From contig JAZAYU010000881.1 of assembly GCA_038501625.1 (NCBI GenBank), positions 62,001 through 126,000 on the forward strand: 64,000 nucleotides of DNA. Direction: 5' to 3'. Below the pieces are notes generated by a model, which had not been told where the DNA came from, searched no databases, and saw only the letters and a list, made by a program, of their open reading frames with translations. The stretch's first letter is position 1. Every line of letters begins with the position of its first letter. The translations under genes were made by a program, and so were the position numbers. This stretch comes from Corbicula japonica. Its lineage: Eukaryota; Mollusca; Bivalvia; Venerida; Cyrenidae. Of the stretch, positions 32,600-45,150 are shown one piece after another.

Positions 32600-34020
32600 T
32601 TTCGTCTGCTATTGCGAAAATTATTAATGATTGCATAGTGTAAGGCGATTTTCCCAACAAGCTTAAAGAGTCAGCAGTTCTTCCTCGTCATAAAAAGGGC
32701 AAAGAAAAGACCCTAATAATTACCGACCGATATCAATTTTAAACACTATAATTTTAAAAATTATTGAACGCCACGTGGCAAATCAATTGAATGAGTTTTT
32801 GCAATCTACAAACATTTTACACAAGACCCAGTCTGGATTTAGAAAAACCCATCCATGCCAAACAGCCCTTGCATACCTAATTTATAACTGGATGACAGAT
32901 GTTGGTAGTGGTAAACTAGTTGGGAGTGTATTCTTAGATATTAGCAAAGCATTCGACATGGTTAATCATGAAATTCTTCTGCAAAAACTAAAACTTTATC
33001 ACTTCGATAACCAGGCGTTAAAATGGTTTTAATCTTATTTAACAGATAGACATCAATTTGTCAAGGTTAATAATTTCGAGTCACAAAAACTCCGTATCAA
33101 GTCCGAGGTACCCCAGGGTTCTATTCTAGGTCCTCTGATATTTTGCTTTATGTCAATGACCTACCTTTATCGGCACCAGAATCTAATCTAGACATGTATG
33201 CCGATGATTCAACCTAACATAGTTCTGCAAAGAATATTTCTGATATTCAAGAAAAACTTCAAAAAGATCTTTTTAATATAAACAACTGGTGTTCTTTAAA
33301 CAGCATGGCATTAAATCCTGCAAAAACACGTTGCATGCTCATTGGTCAAAATCTTAGATTAAAACGTTCTGCTCCTCTAAATGTTTCAATAAATCAACTA
33401 CAAATTCATAATGTTGAAACTCAGATTTTTTTAGGTGTTGTTGTAGACAAAACCATGAAATGGACAACACAAATAGACAATGTGTGCAAGAACTCAAGTC
33501 AAAATTATATCTGTTTCATCGCATATCAAAATATCTCACCCATGAAATGAAAGAAATGTTTTATAATGCTTATGTTACTCCAATTATAGATTATGGGTTA
33601 GTTTCATGGGGAGGATGCTCAAAAAAGACTGTTAGATAAGGTCTTCAAATTTCAAAATAAATTTGCAAAACTGATATTTCCTAAACAAGCTTATGTGCAA
33701 CGGTTAATTCTTTTCAACTTAAACTGGTTACCAATAAGAGACCGCTTTAAATATTATATTGCTAATCTCGTTTATAAAACTATTAACAATTGAGCTCCTT
33801 CATACATGAGAGAATTAATTCATACATGTAACAATGAAAAACTACAATTTGCTATCCCAAAGTTATTTAAATCTAGTTGTCCTAAAACCAAACACAGAAT
33901 ACCTTAAAAAGACATTCAGTTACTCCGGAATGGTGATCTGGAATACTATTCCAGCTGTAATAAAATTTATAACAAAACTTTAAATTTTTAAAAAGACGTA
34001 TAAAACTTATTTGCTAAAAT
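32600..34020 (+). pseudogene. LINE-2 reverse transcriptase remnant
   Basis: Pieces in three frames carry the RT order: SAVLPRHKKG, ITDRYQF, QSGFRKTHPCQTAL, FLDISKAFDMVNHEILLQKL (best frame 32775-33032), [19 protein letters not shown] in another frame at ~33194, and VETQIFLGVVVDKTMKWTTQ (33305-33550). The finger region before NYRP and the whole APE endonuclease are missing or unrecognisable. Not functional. Confidence 0.85.
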
Positions 34021-34227
34021 AGTTTGACTTCTTAGAACATTGGTCGGTAAACGTGTGTGATTTTGTGTTGTTATTTTTTTATTTAATTATTATTTATTAT
34101 TATTGTATTATTGTTGTGTGTGTTTGTGTAAAGCTATTATAGATGGCCTCTTAAAAAGTTTTCTATAAATGTTTATATGACTTTGTTTAAAACTTAAGAG
34201 TTCACCATCTTTAAATAAAGAATTTAA

Positions 34228-34264
<37 letters not shown>
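34228..34264 (+). repeat. (TAT)n tail of LINE-2
   Basis: About 12 units directly after AATAAAGAATTTAA. It marks the 3' end of the element. Confidence 0.85.
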
Positions 34265-35754
34265 TAAAATATGTACATAGTAAAAATATATCGAAAAATG
34301 TCTCAAGCTCACTAATTCAACGTTTACAAAATCAAAACGCAAAATGTTGTTTTTTTCTCTATTTGAACTTATTGTCTGTTTGATTCATGTAATACCTGTT
34401 ATATTTTTAAACCTATGTAGAACTTTCAGTATCATATTAGTTTAATTAGTGTTTCCTCTACTTGAAACCTGTCAGGAGGTGCATTTTGTTTAAAGCTCTA
34501 TGGGTCCGAGTGCACAGTATGTCTAAGCAACATTTAGGCTATTAAGCATATATTTATCTCATATACTGTATATTTATACTGATGATATCCCAAATATTAT
34601 TAAACATTAGCGTTTCTGTTATCTAAATGGAAACTTGTCATGAACATTTTTTTGTAAAAACCGACACCTTTACACTCGAAATTAAATTGCATCGATATGA
34701 AATGTGAATCGTACGATATCTCAAAAGCATGCTACTCCAATAGCCAAACAATGAACAATGCTTCTATACGACACAACATATAAAAAAACGTAACGAAAAA
34801 GAGAACCTAATAGGGGTTAATTCACAAAATGTGTGCATTCAATCATTTGAGACGACATGACAATCTAAATTCAGAAAAACAAATCTATACGAAGCATGTC
34901 ATCACGTTTCTTAACACACCTGAAAGGAATCATATGTTATACTCGCAATACAATTTAAAATTTATACAACTACTCTACTAGATACATAAGTGTGGATGTC
35001 TCTCGCAGTCACCAAGTACTCTTACAGGGCAAGATAGCTGCGGGCACACATTTCTTGTACACTCATACAAATGGACATTTTTTGTAACATATCAAAGTTC
35101 AAAACCAAGCGCAATTTTCGCTTCCATTAATATTAAGTAAGCACGTGTAGACATCCTAGGCTTGTTAACGTACACTGTCAACGTAGTGAACATGTATATA
35201 AAAGCGATATAAAAGTATAACCGAGATCCTACCAAGCAACAGTGTATTTTTTACGGTCCGATTTAGAATCTTCCTAAGAGTCCGAAGAAATATCTACATC
35301 GTTCCTTTGTATAACAGGAGGCCTAAATTTATAAGGTTCAACAATAAATTCGTCGATTTAGCCGTCACTTTCCATGGTTTTGTCTATGTTTTCATGTTTT
35401 GTTTTTGGGGAGAAATGCACGTCACCTCCGGTTTAAAAGTATGAATTTAACGATTTTAAAACCATGTCTGGCGATGTTCAAGTAATAACAAAACAAAAGT
35501 GCGATAAGTTTTAACTTTATAAGCCGTGCCTTCCGGCATTTGTTAAAATGACATTTTACTTGTAAGTTAGCCTGGCACCTGGCTTGATGGTTCTATTTTA
35601 AGTACGTTTCATAATTATTTTTACAAATATTTTGGTTTATATCAATTCTTGCTTTCTCTTTCTGATTTCTGTCGAACCATCTATATGTATGTTCTGAGAG
35701 CTAAGAGAAAGTAAAAACAGAAAAATAACGTGTTTATTTTAAATAATAGACGTA
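34265..35754. other. Non-coding, no recognisable feature
   Basis: AT-rich, short frames only. A GTGCCTTCCGGCA motif near 35527 is shared with about 18549 in the HEPN intron, so part of it may be the same dispersed repeat as 18250-18365. Confidence 0.5.
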
Positions 35755-35862
35755 TTCAATTATTATGCAGAGGGAACATGAAATAAACTTGTTCGATTTG
35801 TGGTTATTTTTACCTGAAAATCATCTAGCAGGGTGATGAGGTATCCAGTGATGACGTTAAAA
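35755..35862 (+). repeat. Dispersed repeat, partner of 18250-18365
   Basis: It matches the intron copy over ~105 bp, then LINE-3 begins. The point of divergence near 35863 is a candidate 5' insertion boundary of LINE-3. Confidence 0.55.
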
Positions 35863-35864
35863 CA

Positions 35865-36092
35865 ATGAGTTTTATTAATGAACATTACCCATCTGATGTC
35901 GACCAAAGACGTAGGCAACTCTTTCCTATTACATGTATGCGAAAATACAAAGGCCGGCAAGGCTATAAAGTTTCACTACGAAATGATAGATTAATCGTAA
36001 ACGGACAAAAATATGATCTAGATACAGGTTTGTGGCACAAACCTAAGTCCAGGGAGCAATTACACGCAGCCCTGCACAGGACCCAAGGTTAA
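35865..36092 (+). pseudogene. C-terminal end of LINE-3 ORF1
   Basis: A 75-codon frame carries VDQRRRQLFPI and LRNDRLIVNGQKYDLDTG, which resembles the C-terminal RNA-binding end of non-LTR ORF1 proteins. The N-terminal part is missing through 5' truncation. A Gln-rich frame follows (36092-36367) and leads towards ORF2. Confidence 0.65.
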
Positions 36093-36456
36093 TGCAACAG
36101 AGCCAACAATCACAACCACAACAACAACTATTGGTTACAAATACAAAAGACGCTACAACAAATAAACTTGTGTATGAAACGCCAACATTTAACAGATACG
36201 AACCACTTAGACAACATGAACAACAAAACAAACATAAAGCATCATCACCATTGGAGGGCACTTTGATTAAACGCTTTTGTGAAACTTCAACACACAATAC
36301 ACTTTGTCTGCAACAGTTTACACGGAGACCAATGCAGAACCTCAGATTAGTGACACTGCGTTTATAACACCAACTGAGCAGACGACAGACAGTCACGTGG
36401 TGTCTACTGACAATTTATAGGCCAGTCAGGGAGATTTACCTGATTATTATAACTGT

Positions 36457-38065
36457 TTGTTAAATCGTGCACGTGAAAATCGAGATAGTGACTCTGATTT
36501 AAATACATGTATAACAGGACTGCCTATTACTAACAATATCAAAAACGGATTGAAATTTCTATCAATAAACGTTTGTGGTTTAAAATCTAAACTGATGCTG
36601 CCCGAATTTTGTTCATATATTGAACAATTTGATATAATTGGATCACAAGAAACCAAATTAGATTCTTTAGATACTGTAAGTTTAAACAACTTCGATTTAT
36701 ATTTTAAACACAGAAAACAATTCTCCGGAAGAAAATCTGGCGGAATCGCCGTAGCAATTAAAACGCATTAAAGCAAATATATAAAAATAATAGAAAGTGA
36801 TTGCAATATTGTTCTATGGTTTACACTTGATAGAAAACTAACTCAAGGTGAATCTGTCTTATATGGTGTAGTGTATGTACCACCAGAAAACTCCGAATTT
36901 TCTGTAAACGATCCGTTTTATGATATCCAGAATGATATTAATAGGCTATCGAATAATTATTCAGGTATATGTCTGTTTGGTGACTGGAACTGTAGAACAA
37001 AAACTTTATGCGATGTAGTTGATGTTGACTATAATTTATTTCATGAAAATGGTCTTGACGAACTATTTCTAGAACTTCAAGAAACGCAAAATTGATTTAA
37101 TGAAAATGTTAGGTTAGTACGAAAAAATACCGATAAAAATTGTAACAATTATGGGTATAAGTTGATAGACTTTTTACAACTTAATGATTTGTATATATTA
37201 AATGGCAGAACTGTTGGAGACCTAGATGGTCAGACCACGTGTAAGGGGGTTAGTACTGTTGACTATTTTATTTGTTCACCTAATTTGTTTCAGTATGTAT
37301 GTTGTCTAAATGTTGACGAATTTGATAATCTGTATTCTGATGTTCACAATCCAGTCGCATTGGTGTTAAAATTTGATAAAATACAGAATGAAAATGTTTG
37401 CCAACCTACTATTGGGATCAAATGTTGGGACCATAATAGAGCAGATATTTTTACTGCCAATATAAACACTGACAAAATCAATAGTATTTATTCTGCGTTG
37501 TGCGATATTGAACAAAGACAAACTCTATTAACAAGCGATTTAGATGATGTAGTTGACGAAATTTCAAAATTATTATTAGACAGCGCAAAACAAACGTTAG
37601 GTACTAAAATAAATAATCCATATAACTCGCATACAAAAATAAAAAACAAACCGTGGTTTAATACAAAATGTCGGGTTGCAAGGAAAAATTTTCATTCGGC
37701 AAAATATTCATACAAATTAAGAAAATCTTATCAAAATAAAATTATTTTGCAAACTAAAAGTAAAATTTACAAACATATTATGAATAAAAGTTTCAAAGAG
37801 TTTAAAATAAAAAATTCGGATAAATTAAAAACATTAAAAACAAATAAACCTAGAGACTTTTGGAAAATATTGAGCGGTAAGACAAAAAAGAAAACAGATG
37901 CGGACTTAGAAGATTTATATAGTTTTTTCAAAAATCAGAGTGCTAAAGACGAGACTGAAGAAACAATTAATAATGAACCTATCAATAATTTAAACAATGA
38001 AGAAATAAATCAACCTATCACAGAAACTGAACTCTTAGAAGCAGTTAAATACCTTAAACACGATC
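36457..38065 (+). pseudogene. LINE-3 ORF2, APE endonuclease half
   Basis: Landmarks in order are FLSINVCGLKSKL (start of the exonuclease/endonuclease fold), IIGSQETKLDSLD (catalytic Glu), SGGIAVAIK, GVVYVPPENS, GICLFGDWNCRT, STVDYFICSP and SDVHNPVALVL (the usual SDH replaced by SDVH). In-frame stops fall at 36769 (TAA) and 37093 (TGA). The long frame 37162-38065 carries the linker to ITETELLEAVKYLKHD just before the insertion. The insert enters after GATC at 38062-38065. This half alone would give a truncated nuclease. Confidence 0.9.
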
Positions 38066-38108
38066 CTGTGAATTTTCGGAATATTATATTTTCCGAAAAC
38101 TTTTTTTT
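38066..38108 (+). repeat. Left terminal inverted repeat of the 18.76-kb element
   Basis: 43 bp identical to the reverse complement of 56787-56829. It contains its own hairpin TTTTCGGA/TCCGAAAA. Confidence 0.9.
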
Positions 38109-38243
38109 CATTTTAAAAGCAAGGCAGCTTTATTATACATCATTCGAAAGCGTGTAACTTCAACTCTTAATTTGGAAATTTTCATGGTGGAACTTTAGAA
38201 ATTAACAGAAATATTGCAAAAAAACATGGTTAAAAACATGCGA

Positions 38244-38460
38244 TTCCGATCGGAACGAAAATTCTTCCGATAGGAAAACATGTTTTTCCCGTCGGAATTT
38301 CACGGTTCCGATCGGAATCAGTCCTGTCGGCAAATTCCGATAGGAAACATTCCGACATACATTTTCTGATCGGAATTTTTCTATATACACTAATTCCGAT
38401 CGGAATCATTCCGAATGGAATTGTTGATTATTTTCCTATAGGACTCATTCCATTCGGAAA
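38244..38460. repeat. Left subterminal array of TTCCGATCGGAA palindromes
   Basis: About eleven exact or near copies in ~215 bp, such as TTCCGATCGGAA, TTCCGATAGGAA and TTCCGAATGGAA. The first begins 178 bp from the element end. Such arrays are typical transposase-binding regions in DNA transposons, but the role here is inferred. Confidence 0.85.
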
Positions 38461-38631
38461 TTCCACTTAATAAGTTATTAAACAATGCAGACTTCTTTCG
38501 ATCATTTAGTCTTACCTGACATTCATCATTATACATTCATTTTATTATAATATTCAATAAGGGCGTATGAAATCGCCATCGCAATGTTCAATTTAAAAGT
38601 CCAAAAAGTATGATATGATACTGACAAAAAC

Positions 38632-38693
<62 letters not shown>
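38632..38693 (+). repeat. (ATA)n microsatellite
   Basis: About 20 uninterrupted units. Confidence 0.95.
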
Positions 38694-38694
<1 letters not shown>

Positions 38695-38699
38695 TTTTT

Positions 38700-41600
38700 A
38701 CTAAGTATTAGTTTGACATCTATTTACCGGACCCAAAAATTCCGAGTGATCCAATTAAATGGTACTAGATTTAAGCACTTTATTTACAAATACAAATGGC
38801 TCATCTGTATAGGTAACATGCAGAGTGTGCAAAACTATTGCCATGTGCTTTCTCAACCGTTCAAACCCATTTATGTGACAAGAAGTTTAACTTAACTAAA
38901 CCGTATTACTACAATTATCACGAGAATTTGCAGTTGTTGCATGAACATCTATTTTTTGTATCTCTTAAGCGATGTTTGCCACCCACGTTTAGACCACGAT
39001 CCATTTCTATATAGCAGTTCATACAATGAAAATAAATCTGAGCGGGCGACTCAAGTTGGGGAGTCCCTTGGCGCAACCTGTTCGCAACGGATGATACATG
39101 GTTTAGTTTCAGATATAAAGGTGTGCGCATGAAGTTGTTTGATATTCTTGGCTAGTAAGATCATTTATGGGTCAATACAGACCTGTTATGCTAACGACAA
39201 CTAATTTGCATTAAAAGTAGTGCTACATGTCTGAATATGCTAGCAGTTTAATCCTTTTCATTGCTTATTTTGACATCATATATTTAAGATCGAGCAAAGA
39301 CAGTCCTATATTTGCCCTGTCAACATTAACCGTAATTTCGTCAGTAATTTCTGCTATAAAAGTTGTGTTCAACTTAATGTAAAAGCCTTATTTTCGGGGG
39401 CAGAAAATTTCCGTGGTTTTTGGTAAAGTTACACTTATGTGGATCGACCTGCACACGAAATTTAGAATCCATAGAAAATAAATGAATTCACTGAATTATT
39501 AGTTATTGAACTTATGGCTGTGGTGTGCAGTTAAATCATTCAATTTCGTTCGGGTTTAATTTTCGCGTATTTCGCGCTGCGACAAGAGCGCGAAATTCAA
39601 CCCCATCAAAATCAAACCATGTAACAGTGTTTCTTTATAGGAAAACACAGTTGCGTGAATTAATGCCCCCGCGACTTTGTTTTTACGGGTTTTGCGCGAA
39701 AATTCGTCCCCGCGAAATATAATGATACTGCAGTTATTTATTTTGACCAGCAATTGTAGTACCCCTATCAAAGCTTGAATGATCACTACAGTGAAGGTCC
39801 CATAAAGATCACACAGAAATTGAGAACACAAATGTAGACCACCTAATATCTTTTACCAATTTTACCCAGTACCAATTCCAATCTTATTAGCGGTGTTTCG
39901 CTGTACATAGTTCTGGGAAATGTTGATTTTCAGATTTTCCAAACTCTAACCTCTACTTTTAAATAAAATAATGCTGAGCCTACCAACACTTTTTATCACT
40001 GATTTCATAGTAGAAACGTCTTAACTGTAGAAACTGGTCATGGTAGAGTTATGCGACATGCATGTGTTTAAAATAATGATCAATTGTTGGCATAAAGTGG
40101 CCAATTTAAAACAAAAACTAGGTTTAATTATTATTGTAAGAATGCGAGACAACATTTTGATTGACAGAAATGTTATAATTATATTATGTGTTTTTCATTG
40201 TAAATAACATATATGAGAAAAGTTAACTACTTCTAACTTCAGTATTCATGGCTATTTCGAGTGAATTTTTAATTGGTTCAATTTCCGTTTTGATAGTAAA
40301 GATTGTAGCGATTCGCGCTCGCTTTATGAAATACGGTGGCGCCGTTTTACATAAATAATATTAAACATAGGAATAAAAATGTAAAAGTAAAATGTATAAA
40401 AAAATCTTTCTGAAAACGTTTCTGCAAATATCAAACGTTGTTTGAAATAAAACTTCGCTGCATTTTTTTCTGAGGTTGCTTTTCTTAACGTGATTTAGAT
40501 TTAGTTTTCTGTGTATTATAGTTGGATGAAATCTTTATACAACGAATAAAAATACATTTCAACGCTTATATCTGACAAAACAAACAGATCCCATACATTT
40601 GAATAAAAGCGAGTGAAGAAATAAAACTTCACGGAGCAGTTGTGCTTGCTTATATAAACTAAACTTATAACATTCATTAAAAAAGACATTGAGATGTACA
40701 TATCGAATGTATAAATTTGAATTAATTGGTCCTGAAGTAACATAACATTGGGAAGATACGGCAGAAAACAATTCTATATCGGCCATGCATTGATATCATC
40801 CTATTTCACATTTTCGCTCAGTATATAAATCTTCCTTTTAATCTTGAGATTTTCAATAACATGTTTTTATTTAGCACATATTATCGTTGAACTGACCTGG
40901 GAACGTTATCTTTCACGCATGCGCACTAAATGTTGCAGGCGGAGTTTCACTTATCGCTTGATAAGCGATCGCTGGGAAGGTGGTCTTTACATTTCTTTGA
41001 ATTAAAATGTCCTTATTAAGAAAAATAACGCTTTAAAATGATGCGTTTTTTTTTAAATTATTTTAATTATGTAGATAAGTTTATTTTAGTCTGCAAATTA
41101 GATACCCCGTTAAAATTAAAAATGTTTTCATTGAGAATATAACCCAACATTAAACCATTATTCGGGGTTAAAATATTACTTATGCTAATAAAACTTTAAA
41201 AATGGCGGTCTCTAACAATACAGAGATTATTTGCACAAATGTAGCTACATGTAATAAGTGTCAACTTATAAACGTGTTTCGAAACACTAACTTTCTAAAT
41301 AAGTTACATTTTAAAACGGCTTTTAATGGACATATATTTGTGATTAACATGCGAGCTGTTCTAAATTACCATGGCGCAATGATGAACAAATTTTATTTTG
41401 ATTTAGACTGCTCATAAGTCATTTGCACGCCAATTTAAAGGTTAAAAAATTATTTTGTTCAATGGAAACCCAGCATTTTTCAATTTTGGGGGAAATTTAT
41501 TTCTTTATTTCTCTACTAACGCGTCATTGAATGATTTCCCAGTATTACTAAGTAAATATGCTACCATGCTGAAATAAGGTAGCTAGCTGAAATTTTGAAT

Positions 41601-42029
41601 ACATGTTCTTATATTAAAGTAAAAGAAAACAACTTACAGCTAAATTCAAATATCTATTTTGTTTCATAATTCTACAGTTTATTGTCAAAATCATATTGAT
41701 ATTTAATTTCATAAATGCCTATGTATAATATACATGGGACATGATAAAATAAATTACTACAAAGAATTTTTATTTAAATACGGATGTTCATTCATATAAA
41801 ATAATCGTCAGGCTATTGGATATGTATATAGGTTAATGAATTTACGGACTATAATCAGCATAGCGCAGCGCAGCCGCGCGACCAGCTAAAGTTTTAGATC
41901 GCTCTGTCATGTATAAGCACTTACCGACTTAGTAGTTGAAAGTATAATTGGTAAAATACTAGTATTCATTTTATAACAGGTTTCAATCCGTCGGGTTTCT
42001 GTCGACAGTAAAGAACGCAAATACACCTT
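38700..42029. other. Non-coding interior of the large insertion, left part
   Basis: AT-rich. No frame with protein-like composition on either strand. One repeat at 39540-39725 is described separately. An ACGCATGCGCAC sequence (NRF1-like) and an ATCGCTTGATAAGCGAT palindrome lie near 40917-40970, but no gene start is evident. Confidence 0.5.
39540..39725. repeat. GCGAAA-rich interspersed repeat with hairpin
   Basis: TTTCGCGCT at 39570-39578 pairs with AGCGCGAAA at 39587-39595. The block ATTAATGCCCCCGCGACTTT and CGTCCCCGCGAAATATAATG follows. Frames on both strands across it are shadows. Confidence 0.6.
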
Positions 42030-42380
42030 CTGTATTTATTTCTGTAGTTCAATTTGATTATTAAAAAAATAGATAACTTAGTCTATTTAATTATGTAAAC
42101 AACATTTGTGTCAGGGTTTTCACATGCTTAGTAAAATTAATGTTCAATATAAAGCTTTATTTCCAAAAATAATAATGCAGTTCAGATGAGCGTTTTTCTG
42201 CTAATTTTTAAATTTAGTTCTAAGTTGAATGTATTATTACGCATGTAAAATCCCTCAAATTCCGGTAAATTATCTGCCTCGAGCAAACATTACCATGACA
42301 ACATTTAGGGATATGGCCATCTTATCAGTTATAAAATTATCAAACCGCTTACAAAGTATGTGCAGCAATTTATTCTGCCT
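42030..42380 (+). repeat. Direct segmental duplication, copy 1
   Basis: It matches 44790-45150 in order: TTTGATTATTAA, GTAAACAA-ATTTGTGTCAG, CAATATAAA-CTTTATT, GTAAAATCCCT, AATTATCTGCCTCG (or AGTTATCTGCCTCG), ACCATGACAAC and CCGCTTACAAAG. The offset is about 2.77 kb. The remainder 42381-44280 shows nothing recognisable. Confidence 0.8.
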
Positions 42381-44282
42381 TTAAAGGGTAATAATGGTTG
42401 AAATTATTTTTAAGCCAATGAACCTTAATTCTCATTAAGTCGCGCGTCGGAAATGTGTTTAATAAAGGTCGATTACCTCTATATAATCTAGTGAATCTAA
42501 CAGCGAGAATTAAGTGTCGATCGTGATCAGAATACACGGATGAGCGCGTTGATCTGGATATAAACTCTTTTGCCATGTTATGAATGATTTATTAATGAAG
42601 GAAATGGTAAAATGGAACTTCCACGGACGAACCCTTGTTTCTTATCCCAAGGACAGACTGCTACACAGGTTTTTTTTTCCTAAGAATTAGTTTGTTCACA
42701 TGGTGTTTTCAGATAAAGAAATTTCATAATTCACTTTCTATAATATTATCTCAGTACATGTTTACGGGCTTTTAATGAGAACGTCACAAAACTACTTTCA
42801 GTTTGACTATTGATCGTCTGCACACCCATACATGGTAATTTAGGCGGCGACTGTTTTGTCAGTTACAAAAATAATTTCGACCATTATATACGTTATAGTT
42901 TATTTAGAGGCTTGTATGAAAAATTAAACGGTCGTATGGAAGGATGTAGACTGGCTTAAGATCCTGTTTTTAAATCAAATAAATTGACTTTAAAATTAAT
43001 TGACTCTTAAAGTGTCACATTACGGTGTATATCGGTATTCCCTCAAATCGTGATGTTTAGAATTTTGTGGATACGTGTATTAAGTAAACTTATAAATACT
43101 AAATAAATTGCAATGGTTGATTTGTTAATACCTACCGTGTTTATTTGAAGTTGGAATGGGACTTTATTTGTTCAGAAATTGCTTGATTGAGTATATTACA
43201 TTACGTAATTGTGTAAGCTTAAGAGATAGTTACTCTGAATAAGTGGTAAACTTGAATTAATAAAACAAAGACTCGGCATAAAATTACTTGTAAAATCGAA
43301 TTTACTTAAGGTTGGAAATTCAGTAACCGGGTTAGCAATCGTCGAGTTGAAACATCTTTTTGCGTGATAATATTTGCGCGAGCTCTCGCTCGTTTCCGGA
43401 GAGATCTCAACTCTATGCTCGCGAATTTCCATTGTCAATTCTGAGACAGGTTAACGTTTCAACGGATTGCTGGCTTGTGAGACTGGTCTCCATTCTTAGA
43501 TTCGGGGCTTTATGTTACATGTATGATAAGGTTTTTTTGAATGCGGAACAGGTCATAAAAGTTAAATCACAGTAAGCATATTGAGCCTCAGAATGCATTT
43601 TTAAAGATTTTAGTGTAAGTGCTTTATCTATATGTGATTTTATGTTTTTCTGGAACAAATTTAAAAAATCATGCTGAAATTGAGTTGCAATTTAATAACC
43701 AAGCCAAACTTGATCATTATGATTACAATGACAATTAGTATTGTGACGACGCAGACAACACGCGCATTAAAATATAGAACAAATTTTTGAAGTATACTGC
43801 GATATTCTGTTTTGAGATTAAAAGTTAACTACCTCAGCATCATACATGTTCAAGCTCGGATGTATGATGTCTGGAAATGGGGTTCGTTTGCGACATTTGT
43901 ATGATATTGATAATATCCAACTTTCTTACCAAAATCTCCATAAACATAAAACATTGCTCCCCCCACACTTCTTAAAGAAAGGAGGGTTCAAACAACCTCA
44001 CTGAACACTTTCTGGATTCGCCCCAGTATATTCTACTTAAAGTTTTGAAAAACTAGCGATCCGCCCCGTTTAAACTATGGTCGTTTTATTAATTAAAAAA
44101 ATATGTGCAAACTGAATAAAAAAAGAAGAGAGATAATTTGTTGATTTATATAACCTTCACATAGAAAAAAAGTTATTGCGATATCCTGTTTTTATTGCGA
44201 ATCCTGTTTTGAGGTTTAAGTTATGCTTTACTGAATTTTGTAAAGGCAAAAATTGATCCAATAATAATTACATGTATGTTAC

Positions 44283-44362
44283 ATTAGAAACGCAACTGTT
44301 TTAAACAGGAAATATATCTGGATTTGTATATTTTGTGTTTCATGAAGTTGCGCTTCTAATTT
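44283..44362. repeat. Foldback repeat, first of a pair
   Basis: ATTAGAAACGCAACT pairs with AGTTGCGCTTCTAAT, with a ~50-nt loop. It shares arms with the hairpin at 44392-44450. Confidence 0.75.
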
Positions 44363-44391
44363 ATTTGACGATAAATATAACTGCTGAAAGT

Positions 44392-44450
44392 AATTAGAAA
44401 CGCAACTTCTTCAAACACGAAATATACTTCGTGTTTAAAGAAGTTGCGTT
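44392..44450. repeat. Near-perfect hairpin, 20-bp arms
   Basis: CGCAACTTCTTCAAACACGA (44401-44420) pairs with 44429-44448 with a single mismatch and an 8-nt loop. Pairing extends a little beyond on both sides. No flanking coding sequence. Confidence 0.9.
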
Positions 44451-44789
44451 GCTATTGCAATTTATCGATATCGACTTGCTTGGGCCTGGGGCATTAACTT
44501 GCATTCGCGGTTTAGTGAAGTGAAAAATGTGACATTTCATTATGCACTAAATAAATTAATAATTTTCACCTTTGCCGTAAAATGATACCAGATGCGAATT
44601 CAAGAAAACAAGACACATTCCTCATAACGTGTATTATTTTTTTTGTGATAAAGGACTCGTTACCAGTTAGATCTTTATCAATTGTGGACGTTTTGTACGT
44701 GGGAAATAGCAAAGGTGTCCGCAACAAAGTTTTGTTGTATTTAATGTAGATGGTGATGATTTGTTGTTATTTAACACACATAAAGTTTC

Positions 44790-45150
44790 TGTATGTATAT
44801 TTAAGTTCACTTTGATTATTAATAACAATAAATAACTAATAATTCTGTAAACAATATTTGTGTCAGATATTCCCGTACAAGATTTTCATTTGCTAAGTAA
44901 ATGTGTCCAATATAAAACTTTATTTTTTCTAAAATGCATTTAGATGAACTTTAATAATGAATGGTATTACTTTGCTCGTGTTTTTAATTAAGTTGTTTCT
45001 TAATATGCGGTCACGGTTGATTATACGTATGGATGTAAAATCCCTAAAATTCCGATAAGTTATCTGCCTCGGGCAATATAACCATGACAACTTTAATGGA
45101 TATCAACATCTTATTGGTAATAAAAGTGTCAACCGCTTACAAAGAATTAA
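44790..45150 (+). repeat. Direct segmental duplication, copy 2
   Basis: Partner of 42030-42380. The divergence is moderate and no ORF is conserved, so the duplication is old and non-coding. Confidence 0.8.

Larger units (their letters stand above)
31326..34264 (+). mobile_element. LINE-2: internally deleted non-LTR retrotransposon
   Basis: ORF1 remains (31339-32400), reverse transcriptase remains (~32600-34020) and a (TAT)n tail (34228-34264) are in order, but the endonuclease segment of ORF2 is missing. It follows directly after the tail of LINE-1. RT wording resembles that of LINE-1 but is clearly a different copy or subfamily. Confidence 0.8.

Noticed and set aside
40910..40985. NRF1-like ACGCATGCGCAC and a nearby palindrome as a promoter
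   Set aside because: No exon or ORF start follows on either strand.
42370..42576. 68-codon minus-strand frame MAKEFISRSTRSS
   Set aside because: Looks somewhat protein-like but has no second exon, motif or duplicate conservation in the partner segment at 45 kb.
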